Notes: generated by a model from the sequence alone, not told the origin. A stretch of 64,000 nucleotides of DNA from Linepithema humile (GCF_040581485.1 NC_090133.1:21142001-21206000), one strand, 5' to 3'. Positions 1 to 14,599 are shown, numbered from the stretch's first letter. Numbers and translations: made by a program.

Positions 1-1209
1 TTTTTTTATCGGATAAATATGAACTGAAAATTTAATGCCAGACGTATATTTGCAAAAAAATATTATGTTATTAATAAAATTGGATTGATCGATCGACCTG
101 TATAGTAAAATAAAATTGGAGAAATAAATATATAAATTGCGAAAATGTTTAATATCATAACTGTATTGTATATATATTATAACAAATATGAACAATATTA
201 TCAATATTAATCACATTAGCGAAAAATTGTGTAATTATTATTTTCTGATGCTAAGCTTTTGATCGCTAAATGTGTTAATTCTTTAATTTCCGACATTTTA
301 CAAAAGTGGCTTAACAAGCTAAGCTAAATAGAAGATCGATATCCGGTAGCCACGACGAATGCAGCGCGTTTCAGGCAGATTCATCAGCTGTCGCTGCATA
401 AGTGCCAGTGAACCGCGGTTATCGATATGGGATGCGCATTTCGGCGTGCTACGCGGCCAGACAAGTGATTTATACGGGCGCGCGCACGTCCATGGAAAAT
501 TCATTTGCCGGGAACAAACAATATTATTATACCCAAATAGAGCGATTTGCATTATCCTCTCTTCGCCCGAATTTTACGTTTAACATTGTAAAACGGCATC
601 ACGGCCTGCATTCGTACCCGACCGCGGATCGAGGTAAATGTTTGGTCCTAAATGAAGATAAATGAAAACCATGGAAATTAAATGTGATTAGTACGGCTAA
701 CGTAATAACAGTTGCAACAAATTTATTTCCTTAATGCCGTAACGTTTGTCATAAGGCACGAAAGATCAAATTGCAAAGTTATTAAATCACCAGATTAGAC
801 TATATTTATTATCATAATAAATCTGACATTTTATGTTAGTTTTAAATATGACAGTTAAATAAACGTGCCATAAATCCTAGGACTAGTAAATACATATGCA
901 ATGTATTTTCAGTTTTCCAGTTTTCCAAATCCTTCTGAATTTTGTAATATGTCCCAAATTGTTTTCGAAAACGTTGACGGTACAGAATTATCTGATTTTA
1001 ATATCAAGCTCTTCAATCGAGTGGAACAAAAATAAAATAACTTTATAATTCCAGTAGTTGAGTATAAAATTTTACAAATCGTGGACTTATTTACTTCACT
1101 TAAATTAATCGTCAAAAATACAGCACGATAAGAAAATATTTTTGACTCTATTATCAAATGAGAATTTAACCTTCCAGGAATTGAAATCGTGACATATGTT
1201 CCCAAAGGG

Positions 1210-1740
1210 TTAACGGAGCGCCGCAGATTTATTGCGTGGAAACGAGGATCCCGCGCGCATTTTCGACGTTTTCAGTGGTCCGACGCGCGTCCACCGCAAC
1301 GCGCAGCTCAGCGATGCGAACGGGGGCCTCTTGAAAAACCATCGGTATAGTTTATCCGGACTATCGTCGGGGCTTGTACGCGCTGTGAAATTGGGAGAGC
1401 GCTGCCACCGATGGGGCGTACGTGCCGGCATAGATCCATCCCGCCGGGATCGCCATTGCGTAAATGCGTCGCGCCGAGCCGGGCGGGCCATCGATACGAG
1501 GTGTCAAGAAAGAACGGATCAATCTGAATTACTGCCGGCTGCGGACGACACGACGCTGCGCGCTCGTACGCCGCAATCATTTCGCGAGATTACGGGAAAC
1601 ACGATCGCCGCCGGCGATCGTTTGACGATGTGTTTAATTAACGATCCCGAAACCACGCGTATTACGGCACGTTTAACTGGAGGGGGGGGGGGGGGGAGTG
1701 ACCACGAGTTACAATATTACGTCCTGCACACTTGACGTGT
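1210..1740. other. CpG-rich island, no gene seen
   Basis: GC- and CpG-rich block sharply set off from AT-rich flanks, open in several frames on both strands because stops are rare in such DNA. It ends in a pure G run at 1682-1696. No protein family is recognisable; a regulatory or conserved non-coding element is the more likely reading. Confidence 0.4.
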
Positions 1741-2108
1741 ATCTATCGTAAGGCTTCCCATCTGTTAAATGCAGCTATTAGGACATGAAGAGCGAGGAAT
1801 TAGAAATAATTCCTTATTGCGGTTTACGTTGAAATAAATAAATTTTTTTTTAGTGCGTCATTTTATTTACATTTAAAAACTTGTTTTGCAAAACTGGCGC
1901 GTACACTTTAAAAGCGTTGTAATATAAAAAGATATTCTCAATAAGTACCTGGAAAAATAATTTAACTTTAATATTGCTACTATTTAATAATTAGAAAATT
2001 CAAAGTTCTCCGCACAGATTTGTAGTTTAATGTATTTGAAAGACGTACACAATATGTATTGTAGAGTTAATATAGTATACTAGATTATAATATATTTTTG
2101 CGTTTACT

Positions 2109-2366
2109 GTGAAAGAGGCAAATAAGATTGCGCGAATCTAATCATTTGGAAAAAAATAACATAACAGCAGTTATTTTTAGCGGAATAAATAAAAGATTGT
2201 GTGTGACGTGAAATTAATATCTGTAGAATTAATTAGTATTGTTGCATTTGTGAAAGAGGTAAATAAGATTACGCGAATCTAATCATTTGAAAAAAAATAA
2301 CATAACAGCGGTTATTTTTAATGGAATAAATAAAAGATTGTGTGTGGCGTGAGATAAATATCTGCC
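2109..2366. repeat. Two-copy tandem duplication, period 141 bases
   Basis: The segment starting GTGAAAGAGG at 2109 recurs at 2250. About 115 bases match closely (for example AATCTAATCATTTG, ATAACATAACAGC, AATAAATAAAAGATTGTGTG), with a few substitutions; the last 25 or so bases of the first unit do not match. No coding content. Confidence 0.85.
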
Positions 2367-5300
2367 CGCAATTGAAACATAGAGCGATCCTTGAAAGACT
2401 ATGTGGGTCGTGATGCATTGCGGATTGAAATTGGGGAAACTGCGGGCGATCGGGCGACACCACGCTTTATCGACATAAATCCGTCTGCTCCCGTTGCGTA
2501 AATTGCGCGAAAACCGCGGATACCGATATGGGTTGTACATTTTGGAAGATGCGTAGATAGGTCTTCCGCTTCGTTTTACAATAGCGTGACAACAAATCAC
2601 CCGGGAAAAATATGCCTTTAATTAATTTGATTGATCAATGTTAGAGAAACGATTTTAATGACACCTGCAATTTTATCTTAATACACGAAATATCACGTTG
2701 CTTGTTCGATTCTTTTTTTTTTTTTTTGAAGTTGATAAACTTATGTAAACTTTCAAAAAATATAACAAACTGTAGTAAAAGATACGTTATGTTACAATAA
2801 CATTAAAAATATTCTATTTTCGGATTTATAAAAGATATCGTGTTGTAAATCGTCATATATTTCTGATGTTGTTAATTTATTTACACAACTCAACGCAGCG
2901 CAGATTCTAATCACTGCAAGTACATACATATTTTTAAGTTCAGAATCGGCGCACGAGTAAAATTTTGGTGGACGGTAGAGATAATTAACGGTTCGAGGGA
3001 AACTCGTTCGGATAATGGAGTTACGCCGAAATAGCGTCGGGGTTAAATCCTCCGGGAACGGTAAAACCTCCTTTTTTTCGATCCTTTTTACACGTCAAAC
3101 GATTTCAGTCATTAACTACGCGGCGCATGGCTTATGAACTCTAATTTCACCTTGTCAATGAATTAATCTCATTGTAGCGAGGGCAAATTAAAAATTGATG
3201 GAGATGTTACGTCTATCGCTACTGATCGACTTTTTTATTCTAATATTCAAATATTTAAGTTTACTCGCTGTGAATTTATTATAAAGAGTATTACACGGTA
3301 TGACATGTCGAACAAAATTTTTATAAAAAGTACTAACAAATTAAAAAATTTCCAATAATTTGCGTAGAGAGACTATGGAATAATTTATTCGTTATAGAAA
3401 ACAGATTTTATCGTTATTGGCTTCGTAATTAATTTTCTGATGCTGGAATGAATCATATATGTAATGTCTCTTTGATAACTATATTTATAACATTCACCAT
3501 GCTAATTGAATAATTTTCTACAGTTATTAAAAACAAACGTTTTAACTCTAAAATTTAGTTTTACGAATATGAATAAAAAATACAATTTTTTATATATTTG
3601 TATTTAAACACCAGCATGTATTTAAATTCCAGCAGAATTTTGTAATTATAAAATCGATCAAAATTTAATACTGAAAATTAATTGATTATGATATATAATA
3701 ATTTTCCGTGGCGTTCATATTTTTATCTCAAACTTTAATAAGAAATTTATTCTTTACATTTTGTACTATAATTAGAGATCATGACAGCATATTTAACAGA
3801 TATATTTAAGGTTTTTATGTATCACGATTTTCAAAATTAATGAAACTTCATTAAAGACTTAGAGAGAAAATTTAATAGAAGAAACGACGATGTTAAAGTT
3901 ACGTGTGTTCCCCTTTAATCTCGTAACGGCGGGTTGCAATTTCATAGATTCAAATCAAATAATTTTTAATCAAACTCTTTCTTTGGATATAAAAGATTAG
4001 AATTAATTAATCAAAGTTTTATTTGTAATTCTATACATATTTAAGTAATAAAAAATAAAAGAAGAAAAAAAGAAGACTTGTGAAAGAAGTTCGCAGACCA
4101 ACGTTATTAAAAATTACATGAGCAATGAAACCCCGTGTAAGATATCGTTGTAAATATTTTGTCAGAAGAAAAGTCCACATTTCTACTAAACTCTATAATA
4201 ACTCTAGTAATAACAGATTTTTGCTATTTCGTACAAGGGCGCGTCAGAAAATTTAAAGAAAAAGAAGAATGAAGAATGCCGGTGATAAGAATTGTGCTTG
4301 CACGAGAAATTCAGTCACGACTCGTATTATCGTACGCGACGTCAACGAAAGTTTGCCTTATCGGGAGACTTGCGGCTGTTTGCCACGAAAGGAACCAACG
4401 CGTTAAGCGCGAAAATTTCCGTGGTCGTAATGACGCCGAAAGTTACGTCTTGATTTCTCCGCGGAAAAAAGGAAAGAAAAGTCGTGGTGCCGATAATGCT
4501 GACGTAAAAAAAAAGAACCGTGTAAAAATATAAAAAATGTCGATATGTGTTACATATTGACATTATCTTTGACATACTAATGTCGACGAAGCGTAAATGA
4601 TGTGGATTAATATAATTAGTAACTCTATAATTATCAGTTAACTGATTAATAAGTGAGCAAAATTACTACACAATAATCTTAAGTAGAATGTTCATGAACA
4701 AATAAAGAGATGGGAAAAGGCTTACATGTTGCTATATCCGATTTTATCCGGTTGTAACTAGATGTTAAAACTAAGTATTGCATTAAAACTTTTATAAAAA
4801 TGGCGCCTGCTCCATTTAATTCCTTTGACGATAATAGGTAATATAAAGTTTTTTTTTTTGCTTTGAAAAGAAAAAGCTTTTAAAGCTTTACTAGGATAAG
4901 CAATAAAAATATCGTGTTGAGAGAGATTGCGATCCGTGAAAAGCAGAAAATTATTGGATATATAAAAGATATGTAGAATATTTGTATTATTTTTACATTA
5001 CGTAAAAAAATAAATATAGTAATAATAAAATATCGCTTTTCAAAGAGCCTATTATTGTCTATAATTTGCAGTAACATCAAGCACACTACAGCGAATAATT
5101 TTGAAAATTTTATTTCAATAAAAAATTAATTCAAGATTAATTTTAGCCGTAATTTTTTTTTTTTATATACATTAAATATCTTGATAATTAAATTTTATTT
5201 TAAATTAAATTTGTGCTAAAGTAAAGTTCACTGAGAATTAACCAAATGGCCAAGTTCTGTCACCTACAGAACTGCGCAAAGTTTAATTTCGCTAAAACCA

Positions 5301-8300
5301 CTTTAATTTCAGTCGTTTACGAAATTAAGTTATCGGTATCTCGATGTTGAAACAACCGTCATTTTTCTCATTTGGATTTTAATATAATAATTTAGGGGTG
5401 CTGGCATAAAATAGGAAAGTTATAACGTGTCCTACGCAGGCTGATTACAAAATGTGTGCGAAAGGATATTCCTTAAGAAACACCGATAAAAAAGATTGCA
5501 TCAAAAACGCTAACATTGATGTATTTTGATTTTCCCAATCCTTCGTAGAATGTAACATAAAGTGAGGCGCATTAAACGAGACGGTGCTGAGGAAGTATTA
5601 CGGAAATATTAAGGTCGCGCAAACAGAGAACGAGAGGCGAGCAAATAAAAGGAGCGAAGGACTGGGGAAATGGAGAACGGTGTTTGAAGGATGCGAGGAC
5701 GAGGGTTGAAGGATGCGTCGCAAGAGGATGAAGACCGGAACAAAGACCGGTAGTGACAAAAGAAAATCGGATTAGGGCCCATCTTTACCTGGTTTACTCA
5801 AACGCTATGTAACATTAAAATATTGACCGCTATTTCCATGTTAATATTTAACTATGTTTGTGAAATTAAACATCTCTAATGTGTTTTAACGTGTTTTTTA
5901 AATATACTTTGTTTAATATAACACATGTACAAAATTTTATTCAAACGCATTTACGGCAGAAATATTTAATTTTTGAAAAGTTTAGATAGCCATTTCACAT
6001 TAATATTTAAAATTCCATTAAATCTCATTTATCTATTAAATCTGCTAGATCTCTCGATGTGCATTTTCCGAGATAAAAAACGAATTCAGATTTAATGATA
6101 ATAATTTAGTGATTATTCGCAGAAATAAACAAGTTTATCAATCTAACGGAGCTCTCGGAATCTCGTAAATTGTAATGGCCGAATGCCTGTTAGATTATCA
6201 GCTTGGAAGATTGGAACATTCCCTTTATAACCCACTTCGTTTAACGTGCAGCTTGATGAAAGAGAAAGAAAGAAAAAAAATAGAGCGAGAGAGAGGGATT
6301 ATGAGCGGAACAGCAGTTGAAGGGAAAACTGAGCGACCGAGTCGAGAGTTGTCAAGTCGGATAATGGCAAAGTTATGGTAGTAGCAGGGACAGTTGCGGG
6401 GACTTCGGTACATCGCGAACGACGATGCTAACGATCCTTTAAGCCGCAGACGATCGCTATCTGGATTTCGCTCTGTGCGCGTATCGTGCGCGCGAATTTC
6501 GTTGTCGGGAGCGGCTACGATGGGAAAAAGATTGCCGGCGCGATCGAGTAGATTTCCCGGAATCTCCCCGTTCGACGAAGTGCGCCGCTATACTTCGACA
6601 GGGTGAATGGAGCTCGTTTGTCGTCGCAGTCACGCGGAAGTTGTAAACATCGTTGCTACGAAGCTGATAAGGACAGAAATTTTGTGGTAAATATACAGAA
6701 TGAAAACCAAATACACAGTAGTATTAATGCGAAATACATTAATAGTAATAATACGTTTTTTAAAACTTTATTAATATTTAATTAAAATTAATTCAGTAAC
6801 GATATTTGAGTTTCAAGAAAGTAAAATTTAATTTTAATTAATTTTAAATGTTTTTTTGTATGTAATTTTAAAGAGAAAATTGAAAAATTAGATAACTATT
6901 ATAAAATAACATTTAGTGTCAAAAATAAAGATTTTTGAATAATAATATGAATTTATATTAACTCTTGCGCTAATATTATGAATTAATTGATAAAAATAAT
7001 AATAAATGATGAGCAATATTTCATTAATCTTATTCATTTTATTTTACTTTTTTATTAATAAAAATTTGAAAAGAATTTTCTCTTCAAGACACGAAAAATC
7101 ACTGAAACGAATAAACGCATTGATCGATCTTTCGTTATACAACGCAAAATATCTCCGCAAGATTATCGCAAAGCTTCAAATAACGGAGAACAAAGGTTTT
7201 ATTTGACGGAAATGCTCAAAGGTACAATCTCGCTTGCCCGAATTTTCTTTCTCCGCTAAACGTTGTATATGGTGCTATTCCTGCTTACTTTTCACATTTA
7301 CTTCCTAGTTTACGCCGCGGCAAAACGAAATCCCGAGTTCTGTAGCGTAAGTATTTCAGTGAATGCAATTGCGATTGTAATAGAGAATATGTTGTGATAA
7401 AACCTATCTTTCCCTTTATGTTAACCAAAATTATACTGTTTTCAAAAATATACTGTTCTAAACCTTTCTTAGCTAGAGGCACTGCGAAAATAAAGTTTTC
7501 CCATATATTTTGAGCAAAAATTAAATAAAAGCCCATTATACTTTTAATGGATTTTAATTTTTTAAATTATTTCTATAATAAATACATTTTTAATAATGAT
7601 AAAAACCACACAATCAAAATTAATTGATTAATAAAGTTTCTCAAATTAAAATAAATCGATAAACAAGAAATATGTTTAATAAAATTATTAATAAAAACTC
7701 CCCTTTTTGCTTTTGTGCTTTTTCTTTTCTTGCTTTCACGTCAGATTTTACTTCCGATAATATCGCGACTTATCTTGTAAACTTCTCTCGAAAACTTTAA
7801 AGTTTTACGACGCGGGAGCGAGTATGAGCTAGTTATTTTTCAGGTGGAAATTGATTTAAGGTACCTCGAGTTTCCTCGTGATTTACGGACTTTAAATGCG
7901 CGACCAAGTATCGACCGGCTGCGACTAAGCCGTAGAAAACCAGCGACTTGTTCTCCGCAATTTATTATGACTGAATAGATAGGTCAATAGGTTTCCGTGT
8001 TGGCATGTTGGAAGCACGAATGGATGGAGACGGTGGTCCGGAACTGTTGGTTTATCGGATTATCTGACTGTCGCAAGCCGTAGGAATTTGAATCGCTGAT
8101 CAGAGATAACTCGCGTTCGCGAGGAAGAACTGACAGGTATGACATCCGCGAGAAATAATAGATTCAGGATTATGTAACACCCACTCTTTTAAATTTTACA
8201 CAATTATTGTCACACAATTAATTTTGAAATATAAGAAGAGCTTCGTGGTATATTTTTTTTTGCGATATTATCTATATTATCTGCGAAATCTTTTGAGTAA

Positions 8301-8639
8301 ATTTTCTCTCTAGTAATCTGCAATAAAAGCTTCATGATCCTGCAGTGTTTAAATTAAATTTCTGAAAATTGTTTTTTTTAATTCTATTTTATACATCTCT
8401 TTATTAAAACGTTATGTATCGCGGAGTTAAACGGAGTGGCCAGATTTATCGGACGACCCCACGCAGTTACAAATTTGTTGAATGCATTTCGATACCGATT
8501 ACCTGTGTTAGCGACAAAACAATATAAATAGGATAATTCGGTAAGGTTTGTGTGACATTTGGCACAAGCGATGAAAAGGGTTGACGAACGCGACGTACAA
8601 ATATCAAAACCAATATCAACCGCCCAAACGAGAGGTTCC

Positions 8640-11490
8640 CCGATGACCGAGCGCGACCGTAGAATATGTAGTTTACACTGACCGCCATGAAAATTTCCCC
8701 CGGGACGCAGCGCAAAGTACGCATCGCCCTGTTGCAGCAAGCGCGCCCGATATATAGCACGGTCACTCGCAACGCCCCCAATTTATGCCGTGGAATATAA
8801 CGTACGCTTCTACCGTGCAATCTGCCGGGATTTCGGTACTCGGCGAAGCGATCTAGCGGGATATATACGCGTGGCCGGTAATCATCGATATGCGGACTAC
8901 TTACGCGAAATGGCGGCGCACGAGCAAAAAGGTGATGAACGCGTATTCGATGCCATGAAAAAAAAGACGATTCGTTAGTCCGGCGGCTAAAAATTCGAAT
9001 TCTTCTCAAAAATCCGAGCGGCGCAGAAACGGGAAATACCGTTTCTCCTGTCTGTGCAATGTGTAATTAATATTAGCACAATTATTGAACTTGCGATTAT
9101 TGATGCTGCAGCGACACTATTTTGACATGAATTATTTCTATTTTATTTTGGCGTCATACTTTTAGCTGTAAACATTTAATCGATCTTCAATCTGGTTAAT
9201 TGATAGCGCGTTAATCAACGTTAATTGACAGGCAGCAATAATTAATTATGTGAAGAAAAGAATGTGTGAATAATAGCGGAGGAAAACGCTATTCATCAAA
9301 CGTTTTCTTTTTACAAAGTCATCCCGGATCGACTGAAAGCACCGAAGACCCCGATTTCGTTGATGACGTGCTTAATTTTTCATCGGATCCGCTGGACCGC
9401 GCAAAAAGTAACCGCGGTATTCGACCGTGTCGAGCAAAATCCCATTAGTCTCCGAATTAAATGTGCACACGTGTGTGTGCTGATGCATGCATCTAGCCTA
9501 GAGTGCTCATCATCATCGCCGATTGGCGAACGTACGACGGTTGGAAGGGGCGAAACGATCCACATTTTACGGTTAAAGCGGACTCTACGCGCGGTTATCA
9601 ACGTGTTAAACTACGTAATTTCGCGCGAGATATAAACCCGATGCTCTTCCTCGGAAGCGCTCGCCGCAGCTCGCGTATGACAAACTGCAATATACACGAT
9701 TTGCATACAAAATGCCGCGCCGGCAACAAATTTTTTAACCGCCGTGTCCCGCGGTACAATTGAAATACGAGCCGCGCGCGAGATCCGGATAAAATCTTCA
9801 GGGACACGCTAATTTACGAACTTAATATTAAAGCTCTCCCTGAGGAAAGGGAAAACGACCAGGCTCAAATCAACCCTAAAACGTCACTCTTATATTTGTC
9901 AAATGTTATTGCCTACTATATTCAGAGCGAAACTAACATTTTTTTTCCTCTCGAGAAAAATATATGAAGAGTGCGAATCTGACTTTTGAATGGAAATATT
10001 CTAAGAAATATGCAAATATAAAATTCTTAACCAAAAAGAGACTTTCAACGTATTTATGGGCTGACGTTTCACGCAGCACAACGATCACTTCAAAGTTCTC
10101 GCAGCGTGTTTCACGCGGATAGCCGCGCGATAATCAACGCGCTAAACTACGTAATCCAGCGCAAGCTTAATGCCCGCCAACCGCCGGCATCCCCACCGTT
10201 ATGTCTCGCCCCTCTGGATGCCTATAATTTAGTTTATAGGTGCATGACGCGGGGACATGCTCGTACATTTATGTCTCCGTATAGTTACCACAATCGGAGG
10301 GAACAGCTCAGATAATCGTGCCGGTGAAACTTCTCGTGGGAAATTCCCGAAACTCGCGGAGGTTATCGCGAGGAAGGAAAGCGTATATTGTTGTGACAGC
10401 CTGTCTGCGTTACGCGTTACTGCTTAGCGACTGCTCCTTGTTTGTGCGACAATATAAATCTTTCGAGTTTTGCATTGTTGTCTGTAAAAGCGACACACAG
10501 AAGCTTACGTATAGAAAAATTGAATTATAATATTTTAGGACATCGACTTATCGATATCCATGTCGATGCGGTGGACATAACTGTGATTTTCATGATTAAA
10601 AAAATTTTTAATACAGTCAGCACGTTATTGCACGTAACGTGACGTCGGAAATTGTAATTTTGCATGAGACAGAAGCAAACATAGATTGCATCTGCAATTT
10701 TCAAAATCTATTTTTTGTTAGTATAAAATTATATTTGAAATGAATCTTGAAATTTATTTCAATCTTTGAACTTTTAACATATATCTGTCAACCATCAATT
10801 CTTCTGAATTTGACAAGAAATAACGCTACGATTTTATCAATTCTAGGACACTGTGCTGACAGACGTATATAGGACACTCGACATCGAGTGTCCTGTATAC
10901 GAATAAAATAAACAAGCGGATCACGAAGAAGTTCGGAAAAAGTGGCGAGCGGTGGCAGATACGTCGAATCGCGGTATCGATTCTAGTCGTCATGGCACAT
11001 TCGCGAAACTGCTCCGTGTGTACACGCGATTGATCGGAGCCTGATGTTATTTTTCCGCCGGTGAGCTTCCTGAGAGAGCACACTCCATCCCCAAGAGAAT
11101 GCATCGGGTTTGGATCACGCTCGCAGGCTTTATTCCCGCGAGCAATTTCTTCGCCTGAAAAACATTGTCGGCTCTCACGAACCTCGGCCATGGAAAAACG
11201 ATTTGCGCGCGGGCGCGCGTGATGCCGGCGCGCGGAAATAGCGTGTACGACAACGAGAGAATCGAGTTGTAACGCCAGATTGGCGCGTTGTAACGCGGAA
11301 TATTTAATCGGCATATCGGACGAAACTTCGTCACCGTTGTTATCCCGCCGCCTGGGACGCCGGTACTGCGAGAGCAATATTCGTCGGCGCCCTTTGCGCC
11401 ATTTTGCGGTAACGTCATTGCGCTTTGCCGGGAGATGATGTATGGAAATATTCCACGTCGTAGTGTAAAAATCGTATTTCTCTGTTCGCG
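8640..11490. other. Cluster of CpG-rich islands
   Basis: Islands at about 8640-9010, 9300-9790, 10080-10400 and 10950-11490 are separated by AT-rich spacers. They support open frames of up to 183 codons on both strands at once, which is the mark of base composition and not of coding. Two islands share a 41-base motif (9589-9629 and 10125-10165). Confidence 0.4.
10864..10901. repeat. Near-perfect 18-base inverted repeat
   Basis: The left arm CGTATATAGGACACTCGA and the right arm TCGAGTGTCCTGTATACG pair with one mismatch around a two-base centre (CA). It could be a binding site for a dimeric factor or a small cruciform; no function is assigned. Confidence 0.85.
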
Positions 11491-12449
11491 CAATTAGTCA
11501 AAAATTGGAAAGATTTAATCTGTCGATGAAAGCTTAACGAGCAAGCTGAGCGAATGAGAGCTCTTTGATAAGATGATATATATTAATCGATAGCGATTGA
11601 AAGTAAAAGTTTAACCGAATAAAAATAAATTCGTAAAATCTAAAAAAATTTCTCTCTGTTGCATTGAGCATGCCAGTATTATTTAAATTGTTTTATCATT
11701 ATTTAAAGTGAAATTATATACATGCATTAAAATAAAACAAAAATTGATTTAAAACTAGCTTTGGGCAAATTTCATAATAAAATTTTCTATATAAATTTTA
11801 CTAAATTATAAATATAATGACACACGTGCGCGAAATTTCGGCGAATTGTAAAGAGTTCGTAAATTTATAAATATTTTTGTGTAATTTATTCTCAAAACTC
11901 TATTATTACGGCATAATTCATGATTGTTCGAACAATTTACACTCCATTTTCCACCGGCGATATTACATTGTCACAAAAATTATGATATACGTCTAAAGCG
12001 ATACTCTGTACTCGATACTTAATGCGATAGACGGCCGACAGTTTCTTTGAAAGTGAAATACTACCTCGCCTCAACTTTCCTACGAGTCGAACACCCGTTA
12101 GCAAGATGATAGGTTTCGCCCCTTAGTTCTCCGACGAAGAATCCCATTTACCACATTCACCATCCCCGCGTCGCCGGATAATTGTATTCAACGGAGATCA
12201 GTTTTAAGCGGCATGTCCGCGCTCTACTTTATGCCGACCGCGAGACGAGAACTTTCCTAATACGATATTCCTTTTGGTTCTACGGTATTTGCACTTTAGC
12301 GAACTTGCCCAAATGCTGGCAAGCGAGAAGAGAAAGCCGGCAGCTTAGCAATTGTAGCAATTCCTCCCTGCTATTCCCTTTTGCACGATAAAGAAGTGGA
12401 TTTAAATAAAATTATGCTTATGGAAATTATTCACAAAACGTTATAGTGC

Positions 12450-12814
12450 GAATAAATATATAATGAAAAATTTAAAGCCAATGTGTCACTTTGTTGTCAT
12501 AATGATGTTTCGCGAAATATCATAGAGCGTGTCCCAATGATCAGTGCATTAATTAAACACGATGTACGCGATAATATGCATGATACGTGTGACATGATAT
12601 ACATAATAATACACAATATACAGGAGAGAGATATATTCTACCAAAGTTGTGCTTGCCAAATTCATATGTGACAATAAAGTACCTTTCTAATAAATTTATA
12701 ATAAAAGGCAGGATTATGGTTTAATCGCAAAATGACATTTCGTTGCCGTAATGATGTGCCACAAAGTTTCGCAGGACGATTTCCGATGGACCGCACATTA
12801 ATTAAACACGATGT
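12450..12814. repeat. Diverged tandem duplication, period about 249 bases
   Basis: The segment around 12450-12565 resembles 12690-12814. The best-kept core, CATTAATTAAACACGATGT, is identical at 12547-12565 and 12796-12814, and the stretch before it (TGTCATAATGATGT against TGCCGTAATGATGT) is clearly related. It includes TTAATTAA-type homeodomain-like sites. No coding content. Confidence 0.7.
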
Positions 12815-13120
12815 CCATATCTACGTGCTCATGAATCAACAATCAAATTCGTAACAGGGCAAATAATGAAGAGCATTGGAAGAGACGATGGAGTTGGCGC
12901 GCAGCCATCGTGATTTATAACTCGAATTATTAACTCGGAGCGCGTAAGCTCCTTGAGTACGCGCATAATCCATCCGGGCAGGACATAGTCGGTTTACAAG
13001 GCGCAATATCTCCCGAGATTTTAGTACTCCCCGGTCTGAACCGCCTCGAGTCGGGAATAACAATCTGAGAATAGATAGGCGGCGAATATATGGATTATAC
13101 GAGAGAATTATATGACTTAT

Positions 13121-13162
13121 CTTTCTCTCTCTCTCTTTCTCTCTCTCTTGTTCTCTCTTGCT
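13121..13162. repeat. CT microsatellite
   Basis: A near-pure (CT)n tract with a few T and G interruptions. Confidence 0.9.
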
Positions 13163-14599
13163 CCGTCACCGGCTTTAATGCGAAAGCGAAGTTACGCGGC
13201 AGGAAATCCTGAGAATCGCGAACCGATATTTACTCTTTCTCGTCCCTCTTTTATGCAAGTAAATCTCGTTTCCTTTCCACCAATATCTCCAGGCACGCCG
13301 CCATGAGATACCCTATGCAAAATGTGATATGAATTAGAGTATAATTTATCGAATAAGCTTCTTGAAACGACGAATAAGATATTATAAAGAGAAAGCGAAA
13401 CAAGAGGAAAACTTCTCAATGATAAATAAGATATTACAGAGATAGAAAAACAGGGAGAGAAATTTAATGCAGTCTTGAAAGTGATTCTGGAAAATTCGTA
13501 TAAAACTTGCAATTGCAGTAATCGAGTAATAAATTATCACAATTACAAGATGAAATAATAATATTAAATGTATTTAAGGCATTAAGCAGAAGATAGAGAA
13601 AAATAAATTTTATTTGGACAATAAATTTTTGATTCACGAAAACTACTTTGAAATATAGACACGTAGTCTATAATTAAAAGCTGCTGTGTAAAAATATATG
13701 CGTTACTTTTGGATTGCATCGTATATTAATATCATGTATTGTATATTCGTAGATTATTACATAGATTAGAGTTATAATTAAAGTCAGCACATAAAATATA
13801 AATTTCTTAGATTGTGTAAATGTATTTGCGTAATACAAATTAATTTAATTAATTATAATTTAATTCGTATATATAAATCTCGACATTTTCTTTCCATTAA
13901 TCGAAAATACGATATTCATTCAGAAATCTTATTGTCAGTCTATTTTCACCTGGATATTATTTCATTAATATCTACAATACTTATAATATTTATAAATATA
14001 ATACTTATAAAAATATAAATATAATTTCATAAAAATCACGCGCTTTTATTGTAAAAAGCTTAATACGGTCAAGTATCTAATGTATTTAATGTATTAGATA
14101 ATTAATACGTTTAATCTCACTGAATATATTTAGTGTATTTAATCCTGTCCCTAATCATATAAACGAGTCTCGTGTAAGTGGATATCTCACATTTGGAAAT
14201 TGCCTTACGATAAACTCGAGAGTTAATTAGCGGGGCTTTGCTCTCTGGACCGAATTTCGAATCTGTTGAAATATTAACATTGAAATTAGCGTAAATCGAC
14301 AGAAGTGCTCTAGGGTCTTAAATAATTAAATCGGCTGAATTAAATATTATTAAGATTCTATTATAAGCTTCTGTTCATTTTTTAGCGCCTTATTGTTTTT
14401 TCAAGAACAAAAATTATTAAGTTTAATTGCCATAAATCTCTTCTAACGCGATTACTGTACAAATCTAATCTTATTATTGCAATCGCAGTCAAACTCGCGA
14501 TCATAAGCGATGAATTAATCATCTCTAATTCCCAAATACATATTGATCGGCTGCGGCAAATCAAAGATCAATTGCTGAAATCCCGTTGATCAAACCTAA

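Noticed and set aside
8467..9009. 180-codon minus-strand open frame
   Set aside because: Lies in a CpG-rich island, is open in other frames too, Arg-rich translation with no recognisable family and no splice context.
10826..11377. 183-codon minus-strand open frame
   Set aside because: The overlapping 148-codon frame on the same strand is just as open; explained by low stop density in GC-rich DNA.
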